Shown here piece by piece: positions 25,552 through 33,176 of a stretch of DNA of 38,869 nt (position 1 is its first letter; each line of letters begins with the position of its first letter). The stretch spans positions 1 to 38,869 of the forward strand of contig JAACFF010000011.1 in the NCBI GenBank assembly GCA_009937635.1, given 5' to 3'. The translations under genes were made by a program, and so were the position numbers. Below the pieces are notes generated by a model, which was not told where the DNA came from, made no database searches, and saw nothing but the letters and a program-made list of their open reading frames with translations. Origin of the DNA: Chloroflexota bacterium (lineage in GTDB: Bacteria; Chloroflexota; Anaerolineae; Promineifilales; Promineifilaceae).

Positions 25552-26838
25552 TCATCGCTCTCCCATTGGAACAAAGTCGCGTTCCCCTTCGCCCAAATAT
25601 ATCTGGCGTGGACGGGCGATCTTCTGGGTGGAATCGTTCAACAATTCTACCCATTGCGCCAACCAACCGACCGTGCGTGGAATGGCGAACAGTACCGGGA
25701 ACATGGCCACAGGGAAGCCCATAGCCTGATAAATTATACCCGAGTAGAAATCTACGTTGGGGTATAGATTTCTGCTGACGAAGAACTCATCTTCCAGGGC
25801 GATGCGCTCCAGCTCTAATGCAATATCGAGCATTGGATTGGGGCCAGTTACTTCGAAAACTTGATCGGCAATCATTTTAATAATACGTGCACGGGGATCG
25901 TAATTCTTGTAGACACGGTGCCCAAAGCCCATAAGCAGGCGCTCTCGATTCTTTACGCCCTCCATGAACTCAGGAACATTCTTCACATCTCCGATCTCCG
26001 TAAGCATACGCAGAACCGCTTCATTGGCGCCACCGTGCAATGGTCCAAACAGTGCCCCTGCCGCGCCGGCCATGGCAGAATAAGGATCAGAGTGGCTCGA
26101 GCCGATCACGCGCATTGTAGCTGTTCCACAGTTTTGCTCGTGGTCAGCATGCAGAATAAACAGCACGTCTAACGCACGTTCTAGAACTGGATTTGGCTCG
26201 TAGTTGACTTCCGTCATCTTATCCAACATGCTCAAGAAATTGCCGCTGTAACTCAAATCATTGTCTGGGTAGACGTAGGGCAAACCACGCAGGTTGCGGT
26301 AAGAGAAGGCTGCAACCGTGGGTACTTTGGCAATTAGCCGTATGATCTGTTTCATACGCGTAGCTTCATCGGTGATGTCGCGGGATTCAGGATAAAATGT
26401 CGACATAGCCGCAACGGTAGAAATAAACATGCTCATTGGATGCGCATCGTAGCGGAACGATTGCATGAGTTTTTTAATGTTCTCGTGAACGAAAGTGCGG
26501 TGTAGAATCCTATATTCCCAGTCGTCATATTGGGTTTGATTAGGAAGCTCGCCAAAAAGGATTAGGTACGCAACTTCCAGAAAGTTGGACTGTTCCGCTA
26601 ATTGTTCGATAGGGTATCCCCGGTAGCGGAGTATGCCTTTACCGCCGTCGATGTAGGTTATAGTGCTCTTGGTTGATGCGGTGTTTTTAAATCCGGGATC
26701 GTAGCTCATCATGCCAAAATCATCGTCATTGACCTTGATTTGGCGTAAATCCATAGCGTTTATGGTTTCGTATGAGATCGGCAGTTCGTACGTACGGCCA
26801 GTGCGGTTATCAGTAATGGTTAACGTATCATTTGTCAT
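25552..26838 (-). CDS. gltA: Citrate synthase
   Basis: 428 residues, the length of type II-like bacterial citrate synthases. The N-terminal beta region (DNRTGRTYELPISYETINAM) is followed by the catalytic domain with GILRYRGYPIEQLAEQSNFL, the His segment FGPLHGGANEAVLRML, and GFGHRVYKNYDPRARIIK carrying the second active His, Arg and nearby Asp. It condenses oxaloacetate with acetyl-CoA at the entry of the TCA cycle. GGAGA precedes ATG. It starts 9 bp after the rfbB stop and is therefore probably co-transcribed with rfbB, an unusual pairing. Confidence 0.95.
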   Translation of the reverse strand: MTNDTLTITDNRTGRTYELPISYETINAMDLRQIKVNDDDFGMMSYDPGFKNTASTKSTITYIDGGKGILRYRGYPIEQLAEQSNFLEVAYLILFGELPNQTQYDDWEYRILHRTFVHENIKKLMQSFRYDAHPMSMFISTVAAMSTFYPESRDITDEATRMKQIIRLIAKVPTVAAFSYRNLRGLPYVYPDNDLSYSGNFLSMLDKMTEVNYEPNPVLERALDVLFILHADHEQNCGTATMRVIGSSHSDPYSAMAGAAGALFGPLHGGANEAVLRMLTEIGDVKNVPEFMEGVKNRERLLMGFGHRVYKNYDPRARIIKMIADQVFEVTGPNPMLDIALELERIALEDEFFVSRNLYPNVDFYSGIIYQAMGFPVAMFPVLFAIPRTVGWLAQWVELLNDSTQKIARPRQIYLGEGERDFVPMGER

Positions 26839-26847
26839 AGTTGTCTC

Positions 26848-27903
26848 CTATTCATATGAAGATGATTGAATATTGCTGGCGGTGGATTGACGCAACCGCT
26901 CGCCATATTGTGTTTCATAATAATCCTGGAAAGCGCCGTGCTTGATCTTGCGCCACCACCATTCGTTGTCCGCATACCATCGCCCCGTTGCGGCGATGGC
27001 TTCAGCGGGTGTGTGTCGAGGTTGCCAGCCCAAAGCCTTGATCTTGTCAATATTCAAACTGTATCGGCGATCATGACCGGGCCGATCTTTTACATGACGG
27101 ATGAGATCACGCGGACAGTCTATTGCCTGCAACAATATCTCTACCATCTGAAGGTTTTCCATTTCCAGTCCAGTACCAATGTTGTAGATTTCACCAATTG
27201 TGCCGCTGTGCAGTACTAGATCAATTGCATCGCAGTGATCCACAACGTATTGATACTCTCGCATCTGACGGCCGTCACCGTATACGGGTAATGGCTCGCC
27301 GTCGATAGCGTTGGTGGCGAACAGGGGCACCACCTTTTCTGGGTATTGAAAGGGTCCAATATTGTTTGAACCGCGCGTGATTGTTACCGGCAGATCATAG
27401 GTGACATGGTAAGCGTTGACCATCAAATCGGCGCTGGCTTTGCTGGCTGCATATGGACTGCGTGGGTCAACTTTATCATCTTCTTTGCTAGAGTAACCAG
27501 CCGGGATATGTCCGTAAACTTCGTCGGTAGAAATCTGATGGTAGCGTTGCAAACAGAAGCGACGTGCAGCCTCTAAGAGCACATAAGTCCCGTACACACT
27601 GGTCTGTATAAATGCATCCGGGTTAAGGATAGAACGGTCCACATGGGTCTCGGCTGCAAAGTTGACGATGGTATCTATCTTGTATTTTTCGATGGCCTGT
27701 GCAACAGAGCCGGCGTCGCAAATATCCTCTCTGACGAAGTGATAACGGGGGTCGCCGGAGACTTCCAGCAGGTTATCCAAGTTGCCAGCATAAGTTAGTT
27801 TATCATATACCAGGACATTGTATTCTTTATACTTGTTGAGCAAGTAAATAACGAAATTGGAGCCGATAAATCCAGCTCCGCCAGTAACCATTATGTTATG
27901 CAC
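26848..27903 (-). CDS. rfbB: dTDP-glucose 4,6-dehydratase
   Basis: An extended short-chain dehydrogenase, 351 residues. The NAD-binding motif is TGGAGFIG (7-14). The active site has Thr126-Asp127-Glu128 in ISTDEVYG and the Tyr151/Lys155 pair in YAASKASAD. Substrate-side segments NFAAETHVDRSI, RGSNNIGPFQYPEKVVPLF and PVYGDGRQMREYQYVVDHC are those of RmlB. The enzyme makes dTDP-4-keto-6-deoxyglucose for cell-surface sugars. The other rml genes are not in the window. A minus-strand promoter lies at 27955-27983. Confidence 0.93.
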   Translation of the reverse strand: MHNIMVTGGAGFIGSNFVIYLLNKYKEYNVLVYDKLTYAGNLDNLLEVSGDPRYHFVREDICDAGSVAQAIEKYKIDTIVNFAAETHVDRSILNPDAFIQTSVYGTYVLLEAARRFCLQRYHQISTDEVYGHIPAGYSSKEDDKVDPRSPYAASKASADLMVNAYHVTYDLPVTITRGSNNIGPFQYPEKVVPLFATNAIDGEPLPVYGDGRQMREYQYVVDHCDAIDLVLHSGTIGEIYNIGTGLEMENLQMVEILLQAIDCPRDLIRHVKDRPGHDRRYSLNIDKIKALGWQPRHTPAEAIAATGRWYADNEWWWRKIKHGAFQDYYETQYGERLRQSTASNIQSSSYE

Positions 27904-27954
27904 GTTTTGACCTCATGATAGGCGTTAATGAAAAGCCGCTGAGCGCTAAATGTG

Positions 27955-27983
27955 ATTTTATCCCAACAAGGCGTTTCGGTAAA
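27955..27983 (-). promoter_or_regulatory. Probable promoter for rfbB-gltA
   Basis: On the minus strand TTTACC (27983-27978) and TAAAAT (27960-27955) are spaced by 17 bp, about 50 bp upstream of the rfbB start. The -10 is good and the -35 fair. Confidence 0.45.
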
Positions 27984-28010
27984 TACTGAATGGCGTTATT
28001 TAGCAACGGT

Positions 28011-28865
28011 TTAGCAACGATTGCTGTTCTTTTGAACAAAGTGGTCTATCAGTTGGCGGGCGATGCTTATTGGAGGCGGTACCGGGGGTAAGGCGTCTGC
28101 TGCGAACCAGCTTGCGTCGTCAAGTTCATCCTCCTCAAGGGTGATTTCTCCACTGGCATACTCGGATGTGAAGGCAATCATCAAGGAATTAGGAAATGGC
28201 CAAGGCTGGCTGCCGAAGTAACAGATGTTCTTTACTTCAATCCCGACTTCTTCGCGTATCTCACGTCTGACGCATTCTTCAAGCGTCTCACCAGGTTCCA
28301 CAAAGCCCGCCAGTACGCTATAAAAGCCTGCAGGATGGCGGAGATTGTGGGCAAGCAATAGCTTCCTGCCGGAAGCGGTGGTGCGCTCGACGCTGACGAT
28401 TATGGCTGGGGCAAGGCGAGGATAACTGGTCAGGCCACACTGGGGGCACTTCTTTGCCCGCTCAAATGGCATGTCTTGAACCGGTATACCGCAGCGACCA
28501 CAGAACTGATGCGTCCGGTCCCACTCCACAATCTGCACAGCACGTCCTGCAAGCGCCAGCATTGTATCGTCCAACCTGGAAAAGAGGCGGCGCAGACTAA
28601 GAAAAGCGAACCCTTTAGGGATCGTTTGAGTTTTTGACACTTCAGTTGAAAAACAGTGAACGGGGCCAGAAGGTAGATTAAGAATACCCAAATATTGACG
28701 TCGCCTGACGTCAATATCCAAGCCTGAGGGATCCTCAAGTCGCGGTACAATCGTTTCCGCCCCATCAATTTGTACGAGAAGACGAAAACCCTGAAAAATG
28801 AACCAGAATGCTGCTTCTTGAAGCACCGACGGGGGCGTTACTGTAGAGATAAAATGGTCAACCAT
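28011..28865 (-). CDS. nudC: NADH pyrophosphatase (Nudix)
   Basis: 284 residues in the NudC layout. An N-terminal domain is followed by a zinc ribbon with Cys122, Cys125, Cys140 and Cys143. The Nudix box then runs over 187-209 (GFVEPGETLEECVRREIREE with its GX5EX7REUXEE pattern), and the NADH-specific motif SQPWPFPNS begins at 219. Known members cleave NADH to NMNH and AMP and can remove NAD caps from RNA. It is probably monocistronic or read together with the upstream anchored-protein gene. Confidence 0.94.
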   Translation of the reverse strand: MVDHFISTVTPPSVLQEAAFWFIFQGFRLLVQIDGAETIVPRLEDPSGLDIDVRRRQYLGILNLPSGPVHCFSTEVSKTQTIPKGFAFLSLRRLFSRLDDTMLALAGRAVQIVEWDRTHQFCGRCGIPVQDMPFERAKKCPQCGLTSYPRLAPAIIVSVERTTASGRKLLLAHNLRHPAGFYSVLAGFVEPGETLEECVRREIREEVGIEVKNICYFGSQPWPFPNSLMIAFTSEYASGEITLEEDELDDASWFAADALPPVPPPISIARQLIDHFVQKNSNRC

Positions 28866-28933
28866 GGCGTTTGCCTTCTAGAAGCGATCTGTTAAACATT
28901 AGGTACCTGGAAGAGAAAAAGCCTTTGCAATAC

Positions 28934-29902
28934 TCACGAACCAGGATAAGACTCTGGGCTTGAAGTAGGGGTCACAGACGGTGTACTCGGGCCAGGATAA
29001 CCATTGCCTGGAGATTGAGTCGAAGCTGGTGTATTTGGCGGCGATTCTGCTGTTAAAGTAGGGGTGCTGCTAGAAGGATCATCAGTTGCTGTGGCAGTGA
29101 CTGCCGCAGTGGAGCCTGGATCTGGCGTAGTCGCCGGCGTTGTTGGCGTAGGTGTTTGTGTCCAGTTCGGTGTGAGCGTAATAGTGCTCGGAGTAGATGG
29201 TGTTTGTGTCGGAAATAGCAGTTGTGTAGAAGTTGGTGAGATGAGAATTGTAGCATCGAACGTTGCAGTGGCTGTTAAGAATTCTATCGGCGTCGCTTGG
29301 GGCGCTTGCTCTGTAGCTAGGAGAGGCGGCAATCCGGAATCCGTGTTTTCAATATCGATGGGGATAACCTGGCCACGTTCACCCACAAGCGGATTTGGTT
29401 GAACGATCTTTTTCACTTCTAGAAACCAGGCGCTGCCTTCTGGCGGACCTTTGCCGCAGCCTAGGGGCCCTTGGTACAAACGCCAAAACCCTTCAACGGT
29501 CATCATTGATCCTGCAGGCAAGAGTTGCACAATTCTTTCATAACCCACAGCATCTAATTGCAAGCTTTCGGCGGTCAGAGACCAGCGAATTGCAGGACCA
29601 GAATAGCGCTGGCAGTCTTGCGGAGCCATCGGCAAATAGGCGCCGGTTACGAGGATAGATTGATCACGGTAGGCAACAGGATTCTCGTTTAATTCCGAAA
29701 ATGTGACGGTCACCGGCTCGTTTTCGGCAATAGTAGCGCGTGCCGTCGGGCTGGGCAGCTGTGGCATAAGGTCGCGCACTGAATCCTGACCGAAAACGAG
29801 CCAGAGAACAACCGCAGTTATTATGATTGCCAGGATCGCGACTATTGCCCAGAGGCCATGCCTATAATTCAAGCCGCGAATGTCGTCTATCAATTCATCC
29901 AT
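28934..29902 (-). CDS. Membrane-anchored protein with Thr/Pro-rich tail
   Basis: 322 residues. One N-terminal membrane helix (about 16-38, LWAIVAILAIIITAVVLWLV) is followed by a folded domain (about 65-175). In that domain VTVTFSELNENPVAYRDQSILVTGAYL and VQLLPAGSMMTVEGFWRLY look like an OB-type beta-barrel. The last 120 residues are almost only Thr, Pro, Ser, Ala and Gly with NGYPGPSTP and ESYPGS near the end. Such tails suit an extended stalk or O-glycosylated segment outside the cell, but here the folded domain is nearer the membrane. No named family recognised. Confidence 0.72.
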   Translation of the reverse strand: MDELIDDIRGLNYRHGLWAIVAILAIIITAVVLWLVFGQDSVRDLMPQLPSPTARATIAENEPVTVTFSELNENPVAYRDQSILVTGAYLPMAPQDCQRYSGPAIRWSLTAESLQLDAVGYERIVQLLPAGSMMTVEGFWRLYQGPLGCGKGPPEGSAWFLEVKKIVQPNPLVGERGQVIPIDIENTDSGLPPLLATEQAPQATPIEFLTATATFDATILISPTSTQLLFPTQTPSTPSTITLTPNWTQTPTPTTPATTPDPGSTAAVTATATDDPSSSTPTLTAESPPNTPASTQSPGNGYPGPSTPSVTPTSSPESYPGS

Positions 29903-30166
29903 AATCTATGATGACCGGTCCGTCGTATGCCGCCAGAGTTGATCGACCAGCTTGTAATATTAACGAGCAATACGGGAAATGCAATATATGAGGCCAGGAC
30001 GAAATCGGAACCGAATGGCCTGGTCAATTTGCCGTTTTTAATATAGCTGGCCATATTGATGCCTTGCAGACTGGTGACGGCTGGCATTCCTGACGATCCA
30101 ATTTATGGTTCAAGTCAGAACCAAACGTAGAAATCGGCAATTGAGGAAATTTCCGGCGTGGACAAG

Positions 30167-30874
30167 TCAACCTAGAGGAATGGGATCACCCATCACGGCT
30201 GGGGGTTCCAGGCGAATGATGTCCCATAGGGCGTAGAGCGTAGCGGCCGTTTCTCTCATTTCGTACCAGCGTGAGCCACGGTACGGTCGAAGATCGGCGG
30301 TTACACCGATGGCATCAAGGCCTAATCGGCGACATGTGAAAATGGCACGGGGTAAGTGAAACTCCTGAGTGACCAGGATTGCGCTCTCAATTTCAAATAT
30401 TTCATAGGCACGGTAGCAAGTGTCGTAAGTACGTTGGCCCCCATAATCAGGCTGGATGTCTTCCGCAGGAACGCCTCGCCATATAGCATAATCTTTCATG
30501 GCTGCGGGTTCATTGTAATCCTCGAACCGGTTGTCGCCACTGACCAGGATCTTGGCAACTTTGCCTTCATGGTAAAGTTCAACGGCCGTCTCCATGCGGT
30601 CGCGAAGGACTGTGCTTAAGCGGCCGTCGGCATAGACGGCCGCACCAAAGACAATAGCAGCAGGTTTCTGAGGGGTGGATGCTGGAGTATGAATGTGCCT
30701 GGTGTAGTAAGTACGTACCACACGACGCCAAGCTAAGGGAATGACGAGTAGAGCTAACAATAAGACCAGTATGGCGCCGCAACCAAACCGCCCTACATGT
30801 TCACGAGCAGGTCGAGCACGCAGACTTTCTGCAGGCTCGGCTAAATATCTTTCCATAATATTACGATGATTCAA
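30167..30874 (-). CDS. SanA/YdcF-like DUF218 membrane protein
   Basis: 235 residues. One N-terminal helix (about 30-50) anchors a DUF218 domain with [20 protein letters not shown], the acidic motif [35 protein letters not shown], and [18 protein letters not shown]. These are the marks of SanA, whose loss raises vancomycin sensitivity in enterobacteria. The related ElyC and YdcF act at the envelope. A role in envelope integrity is expected from the family; the chemical activity is unknown. Confidence 0.88.
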   Translation of the reverse strand: MNHRNIMERYLAEPAESLRARPAREHVGRFGCGAILVLLLALLVIPLAWRRVVRTYYTRHIHTPASTPQKPAAIVFGAAVYADGRLSTVLRDRMETAVELYHEGKVAKILVSGDNRFEDYNEPAAMKDYAIWRGVPAEDIQPDYGGQRTYDTCYRAYEIFEIESAILVTQEFHLPRAIFTCRRLGLDAIGVTADLRPYRGSRWYEMRETAATLYALWDIIRLEPPAVMGDPIPLG

Positions 30875-30940
30875 TCATAACCGCAGCCCAGATCAAATGC
30901 TCAATAGATCTTGATCTGCTCAGATGGCGTTCAGACTAAC

Positions 30941-31255
30941 ATGTTGAGATTATTGGGTCAGAACACAGTTTTGGAGGCACAGGAGTCAAATCTGTACGAG
31001 ACAGGATTTGAGCCAGTGAGCATTAAGACAGCTGTTGTGCTCGAACGTTTGTTGGAAGCCTTAAATAACTCACAAGGAGAAATTGGCGAGGGATTAGGAC
31101 AAGTCTCTCATGAAGCTCTGGATGCCCCTTATGAAGAAATGCGTGATCACTCGGCTAGTGACAGGATAGCAGGGTTGTATTGGCACGAAACGTATCACGT
31201 GGGCCAACTTGAAATTTTGCGACAGGTAAGCGGCGAGCGAGAAGCTTTTCCGTAA
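30941..31255 (+). pseudogene. DinB-like fragment lacking its N-terminus
   Basis: The C-terminal part RIAGLYWHETYHVGQLEILR is the conserved last helix of DinB/YfiT-type four-helix proteins, with the metal-binding HxxxH-like pattern. LLRLLGQNTVLE at the start looks like the middle of the same fold. The first 50-60 residues, which normally carry the first helix and another metal His, are missing: the frame is only open back to about 30911. I read it as a decayed gene, although a short functional variant is possible. Confidence 0.5.
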
Positions 31256-31313
31256 TCTTATCAGGTGCGGGCCGGCAAATACCTTAAGTTGTGGAGGACG
31301 GTAAATCCTGGGA

Positions 31314-31703
31314 TCAAGAAACAGCTTTGGCCTGAGCTATCCAGTCATCGGGATTGGCTTGCCAGTCAGCCACCTGGGTTATATCTCTTACTTGTTCGAC
31401 AGACAGTCCGGCGAGTTCTTGGTAGGTGGTGATGCCGGCTTCCGAGAGCCTGCTGGCAAACGTAGGGCCTATGCCGCTGATTGCTGTTAGATCATCGGAG
31501 ACATCGTTGCTGGCTTCAACCTTAGAAAGTCCACTGACCGGTTCCGCCGTCTTTGAGGTAGTGATGTTGATTGTTTCCTCGGTTGGCTGATCTGCTTTTA
31601 TGCGCTTGTTGTAACGTTCCTCACCGGCGCGCGCCAGCTCATCAAAATTTTCAAAAAACAGACTAGCAAGACCGAGACCAAAATAGAAAATCTTCTTTAG
31701 CAT
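31314..31703 (-). CDS. Small protein with C-terminal helix-hairpin-helix domain
   Basis: 129 residues. The N-terminus (MLKKIFYFGLGLASLFFENF then DELARAGEERYNKR) resembles the amphipathic helix of phasin-like or granule-associated proteins. The C-terminal part, DDLTAISGIGPTFASRLSEA followed by GITTYQELAGLSVEQVRDI, is a helix-hairpin-helix module like that in DUF4332 and similar proteins, ending in WIAQAKA. I chose ATG 31703 because GGAG lies 6 nt upstream. The function is unknown; DNA binding is possible but not shown. Confidence 0.75.
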   Translation of the reverse strand: MLKKIFYFGLGLASLFFENFDELARAGEERYNKRIKADQPTEETINITTSKTAEPVSGLSKVEASNDVSDDLTAISGIGPTFASRLSEAGITTYQELAGLSVEQVRDITQVADWQANPDDWIAQAKAVS

Positions 31704-31831
31704 GTTAAACTCCATACACTTGACGGATCAGGAGTCTTCTAGCGGATGTTTGGGGTAGCAATCAATAGTCCCAATAGCTGGCTCCTGACAGCTTATGACG
31801 CACTGCATTATAGCATAGATAGTAATGGTAT

Positions 31832-32410
31832 TCAACGGAGGTCATGCTTGTGGGTTTCAGTCAAATAGGCTACTGCTTTGGAAAATGTCATCGCCTGGCC
31901 GCCAAAACCGCGCTGAAACTTTTCCGCTTCAGATCTACTGGTAAAACAAAGCATACTTGGCACGCAGCACAAACGTACATCGGACTCTACTACGTAATAA
32001 GCCTGATAGGCATTAACCATACGGCCGTGAAGGAAGTCCCGCGCCAGGACTGAATCCGCTTTCTCTTTTTCGGAGAGCAACAGCATGCCGCAGTGAGGAC
32101 AACAGGCATTCACTTGGGACTCTTCGCTTCGTAATATGATAAACTCGGAGCGATCTGTTACGCGTGCTGCGCACATGGCGCAAACTCTTCGCTTAGCATT
32201 TGGTGTATTTTGCGGTGCGAGGATGACACCACCTCTAGATTTCTTTACAACATGTAATTCAGACAACTTATCAAGGTCACGGTGCACAGTCATATGGGAT
32301 ACACCAAGTCGGCTCTCTAATTCTCTTATACTAAGTGAACCTTCTTGCTCAAGCCAAGCTAGGATCTGACTGCGACGTGCTTCAGGTACTTTTGTCTTGC
32401 GCGCTACCAT
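31832..32410 (-). CDS. DeoR-type HTH regulator fused to a NosL-like Cys/Met-rich domain
   Basis: 192 residues. Residues 12-65 form a DeoR-type winged helix (RRSQILAWLEQEGSLSIREL, LGVSHMTVHRDLDKL, KKSRGGVIL). The rest is not a sugar-phosphate sensor. It has CAMC (77-80), CCPHCGM (103-109) and RLCCVPSMLC (146-155), with ARDFLHGRMVNAYQAYYVVE and FQRGFGGQAMTFSKAVAYL, a pattern like NosL, a copper-binding accessory protein. It lies back to back with a PCuAC copper chaperone gene across a tandem operator. I infer a copper-responsive repressor or activator; metal identity is untested. Confidence 0.8.
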   Translation of the reverse strand: MVARKTKVPEARRSQILAWLEQEGSLSIRELESRLGVSHMTVHRDLDKLSELHVVKKSRGGVILAPQNTPNAKRRVCAMCAARVTDRSEFIILRSEESQVNACCPHCGMLLLSEKEKADSVLARDFLHGRMVNAYQAYYVVESDVRLCCVPSMLCFTSRSEAEKFQRGFGGQAMTFSKAVAYLTETHKHDLR

Positions 32411-32487
32411 ATCTGTTGCTTCATTCTGTTTGTGCTTATTATTTGCATCGCTATTGAGGCCGTTATAAAATGATGTTTATAGCATAA

Positions 32488-32507
32488 TGTAACATATTGT
32501 AACATAA
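32488..32507 (+). promoter_or_regulatory. Tandem 10-bp operator between the regulator and chaperone genes
   Basis: TGTAACATA occurs at 32488 and again at 32498, a 10-bp direct repeat in phase with the helix, 18 bp before the chaperone ATG. A promoter with TTGAGG (32455-32460) and TTATAG (32477-32482) would place the repeats at the start of transcription, a repressor-type position. The divergently encoded DeoR-type protein is the natural candidate to bind. Confidence 0.55.
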
Positions 32508-32524
32508 AGAGTAGGGGAAAGGCA

Positions 32525-33025
32525 ATGAAGCAAGCATTGGTGTTATTTTTCCTGTTGGTCATGCTTTTTGCGGCCGGTTGTACTGCTTCGGGTGATGGGT
32601 CAGGAGAACTAGTGGTCGATAATGTTTGGGGGCGCAGTTCACCCATGGTGGCCCAGAATGGAGCTTTCTACTTGACAATCAGTAATGACAGTGGCGAGGA
32701 TGAGCAGTTGCTCTCAGCGGATACTGATGCCTGTGGGACCGTTGAATTGCACGAGATGTATATGAAGGAGAATGACGTGATGGGCATGCGTCCCGTGCCA
32801 GGTGGATCCATTGCAATTCCAAGCGGTGAAACAGTAGAGCTTAAAGTAGGTGGGATGCATGTGATGTGCATTGATAAGCAGGCGGCTTTTGAGGTAGGCG
32901 ATACCATCCCAATCATTCTCAGTTTTTCTAATGCGGGTGAAATTGAAGTTACGGCCGAAATTCGTGAATCGGAAATGGGTGGGATGGAAATGGAGGGAAA
33001 AATGGAAGAGGGTGGTTCTCGTTAA
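32525..33025 (+). CDS. PCuAC-type copper chaperone lipoprotein
   Basis: 166 residues. The signal peptide ends in a lipobox AAGC (Cys19). The PCuAC domain runs from about 28 to 148, with the Cu(I) ligands His76 and Met78 (VELHEMYM), Met86/Met88, and His112 and Met114 (GGMHVMC), which is the known H-M-H-M binding pattern. The C-terminal tail is Met-, Glu- and Gly-rich (MGGMEMEGKMEEGGSR) and could hold further copper. PCuAC proteins pass Cu(I) to the CuA or CuB site of cytochrome oxidase. It is monocistronic, closed by the terminator at 33051. Confidence 0.92.
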   Translation: MKQALVLFFLLVMLFAAGCTASGDGSGELVVDNVWGRSSPMVAQNGAFYLTISNDSGEDEQLLSADTDACGTVELHEMYMKENDVMGMRPVPGGSIAIPSGETVELKVGGMHVMCIDKQAAFEVGDTIPIILSFSNAGEIEVTAEIRESEMGGMEMEGKMEEGGSR

Positions 33026-33050
33026 GCTTTTCCATCAAATCAACTGGGCA

Positions 33051-33080
33051 AAAGGCCGGTTGTGTGCACCGGCCTTTTTT
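33051..33080 (+). terminator. Rho-independent terminator after the copper chaperone gene
   Basis: AAAGGCCGGT (33051-33060) pairs with ACCGGCCTTT across a 7-nt loop and runs into six T (33075-33080). This is one of the clearest terminators here and separates the copper gene from the importer operon. Confidence 0.92.
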
Positions 33081-33091
33081 GTTAGCAACTA

Positions 33092-33119
33092 TTGACTCTA
33101 ACAGGTATCATCCTATACT
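33092..33119 (+). promoter_or_regulatory. Promoter of the metal importer operon
   Basis: TTGACT (33092-33097) and TATACT (33114-33119) are spaced by 16 bp, 58 bp before the binding-protein start. The -10 overlaps the palindrome at 33115-33133. Confidence 0.65.
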
Positions 33120-33133
33120 TTGGTACAAAGTAT
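33115..33133 (+). promoter_or_regulatory. Perfect 19-bp palindrome, probable metal-regulator operator
   Basis: ATACTTTG-GTA-CAAAGTAT is a perfect 8-3-8 inverted repeat lying on the -10 of the importer promoter. A repressor bound here would block polymerase. The operon ends with a Fur-family gene, the likely binder, although the sequence is not a textbook Fur, Zur or MntR box. Confidence 0.65.
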
Positions 33134-33176
33134 CATTTAGAAGGTTAGCTTTGGGCAGCTCAGGAACAGTTTATCT

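Noticed and set aside
25180-25767. 195-codon plus-strand ORF across the gltA/PQQ-gene gap
   Set aside because: Its Val/Gly/Ala repeats mirror the Thr/Pro/Ala linker on the other strand, and it runs through a perfect terminator hairpin.
28000-28019. TTAGCAACG repeated with an 11-bp period at the nudC stop, like a Pho box
   Set aside because: Only two copies, they include the nudC stop codon, and the motif is TTAGC rather than the TTAAC seen before pstS. Not enough to call a regulatory site.
29064-29402. Plus-strand ORF opposite the Thr/Pro-rich tail
   Set aside because: It is the complement of a low-complexity coding stretch (Val/Gly-rich shadow); no start signal or family.
29890-30166. 65-codon ORF on the minus strand upstream of the Thr/Pro-rich protein
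   Set aside because: No ribosome site, no recognisable domain, and it overlaps the next start. I treat 29903-30166 as intergenic with no feature I can support; a 5-bp GGCCA/TGGCC inverted repeat there is too weak.
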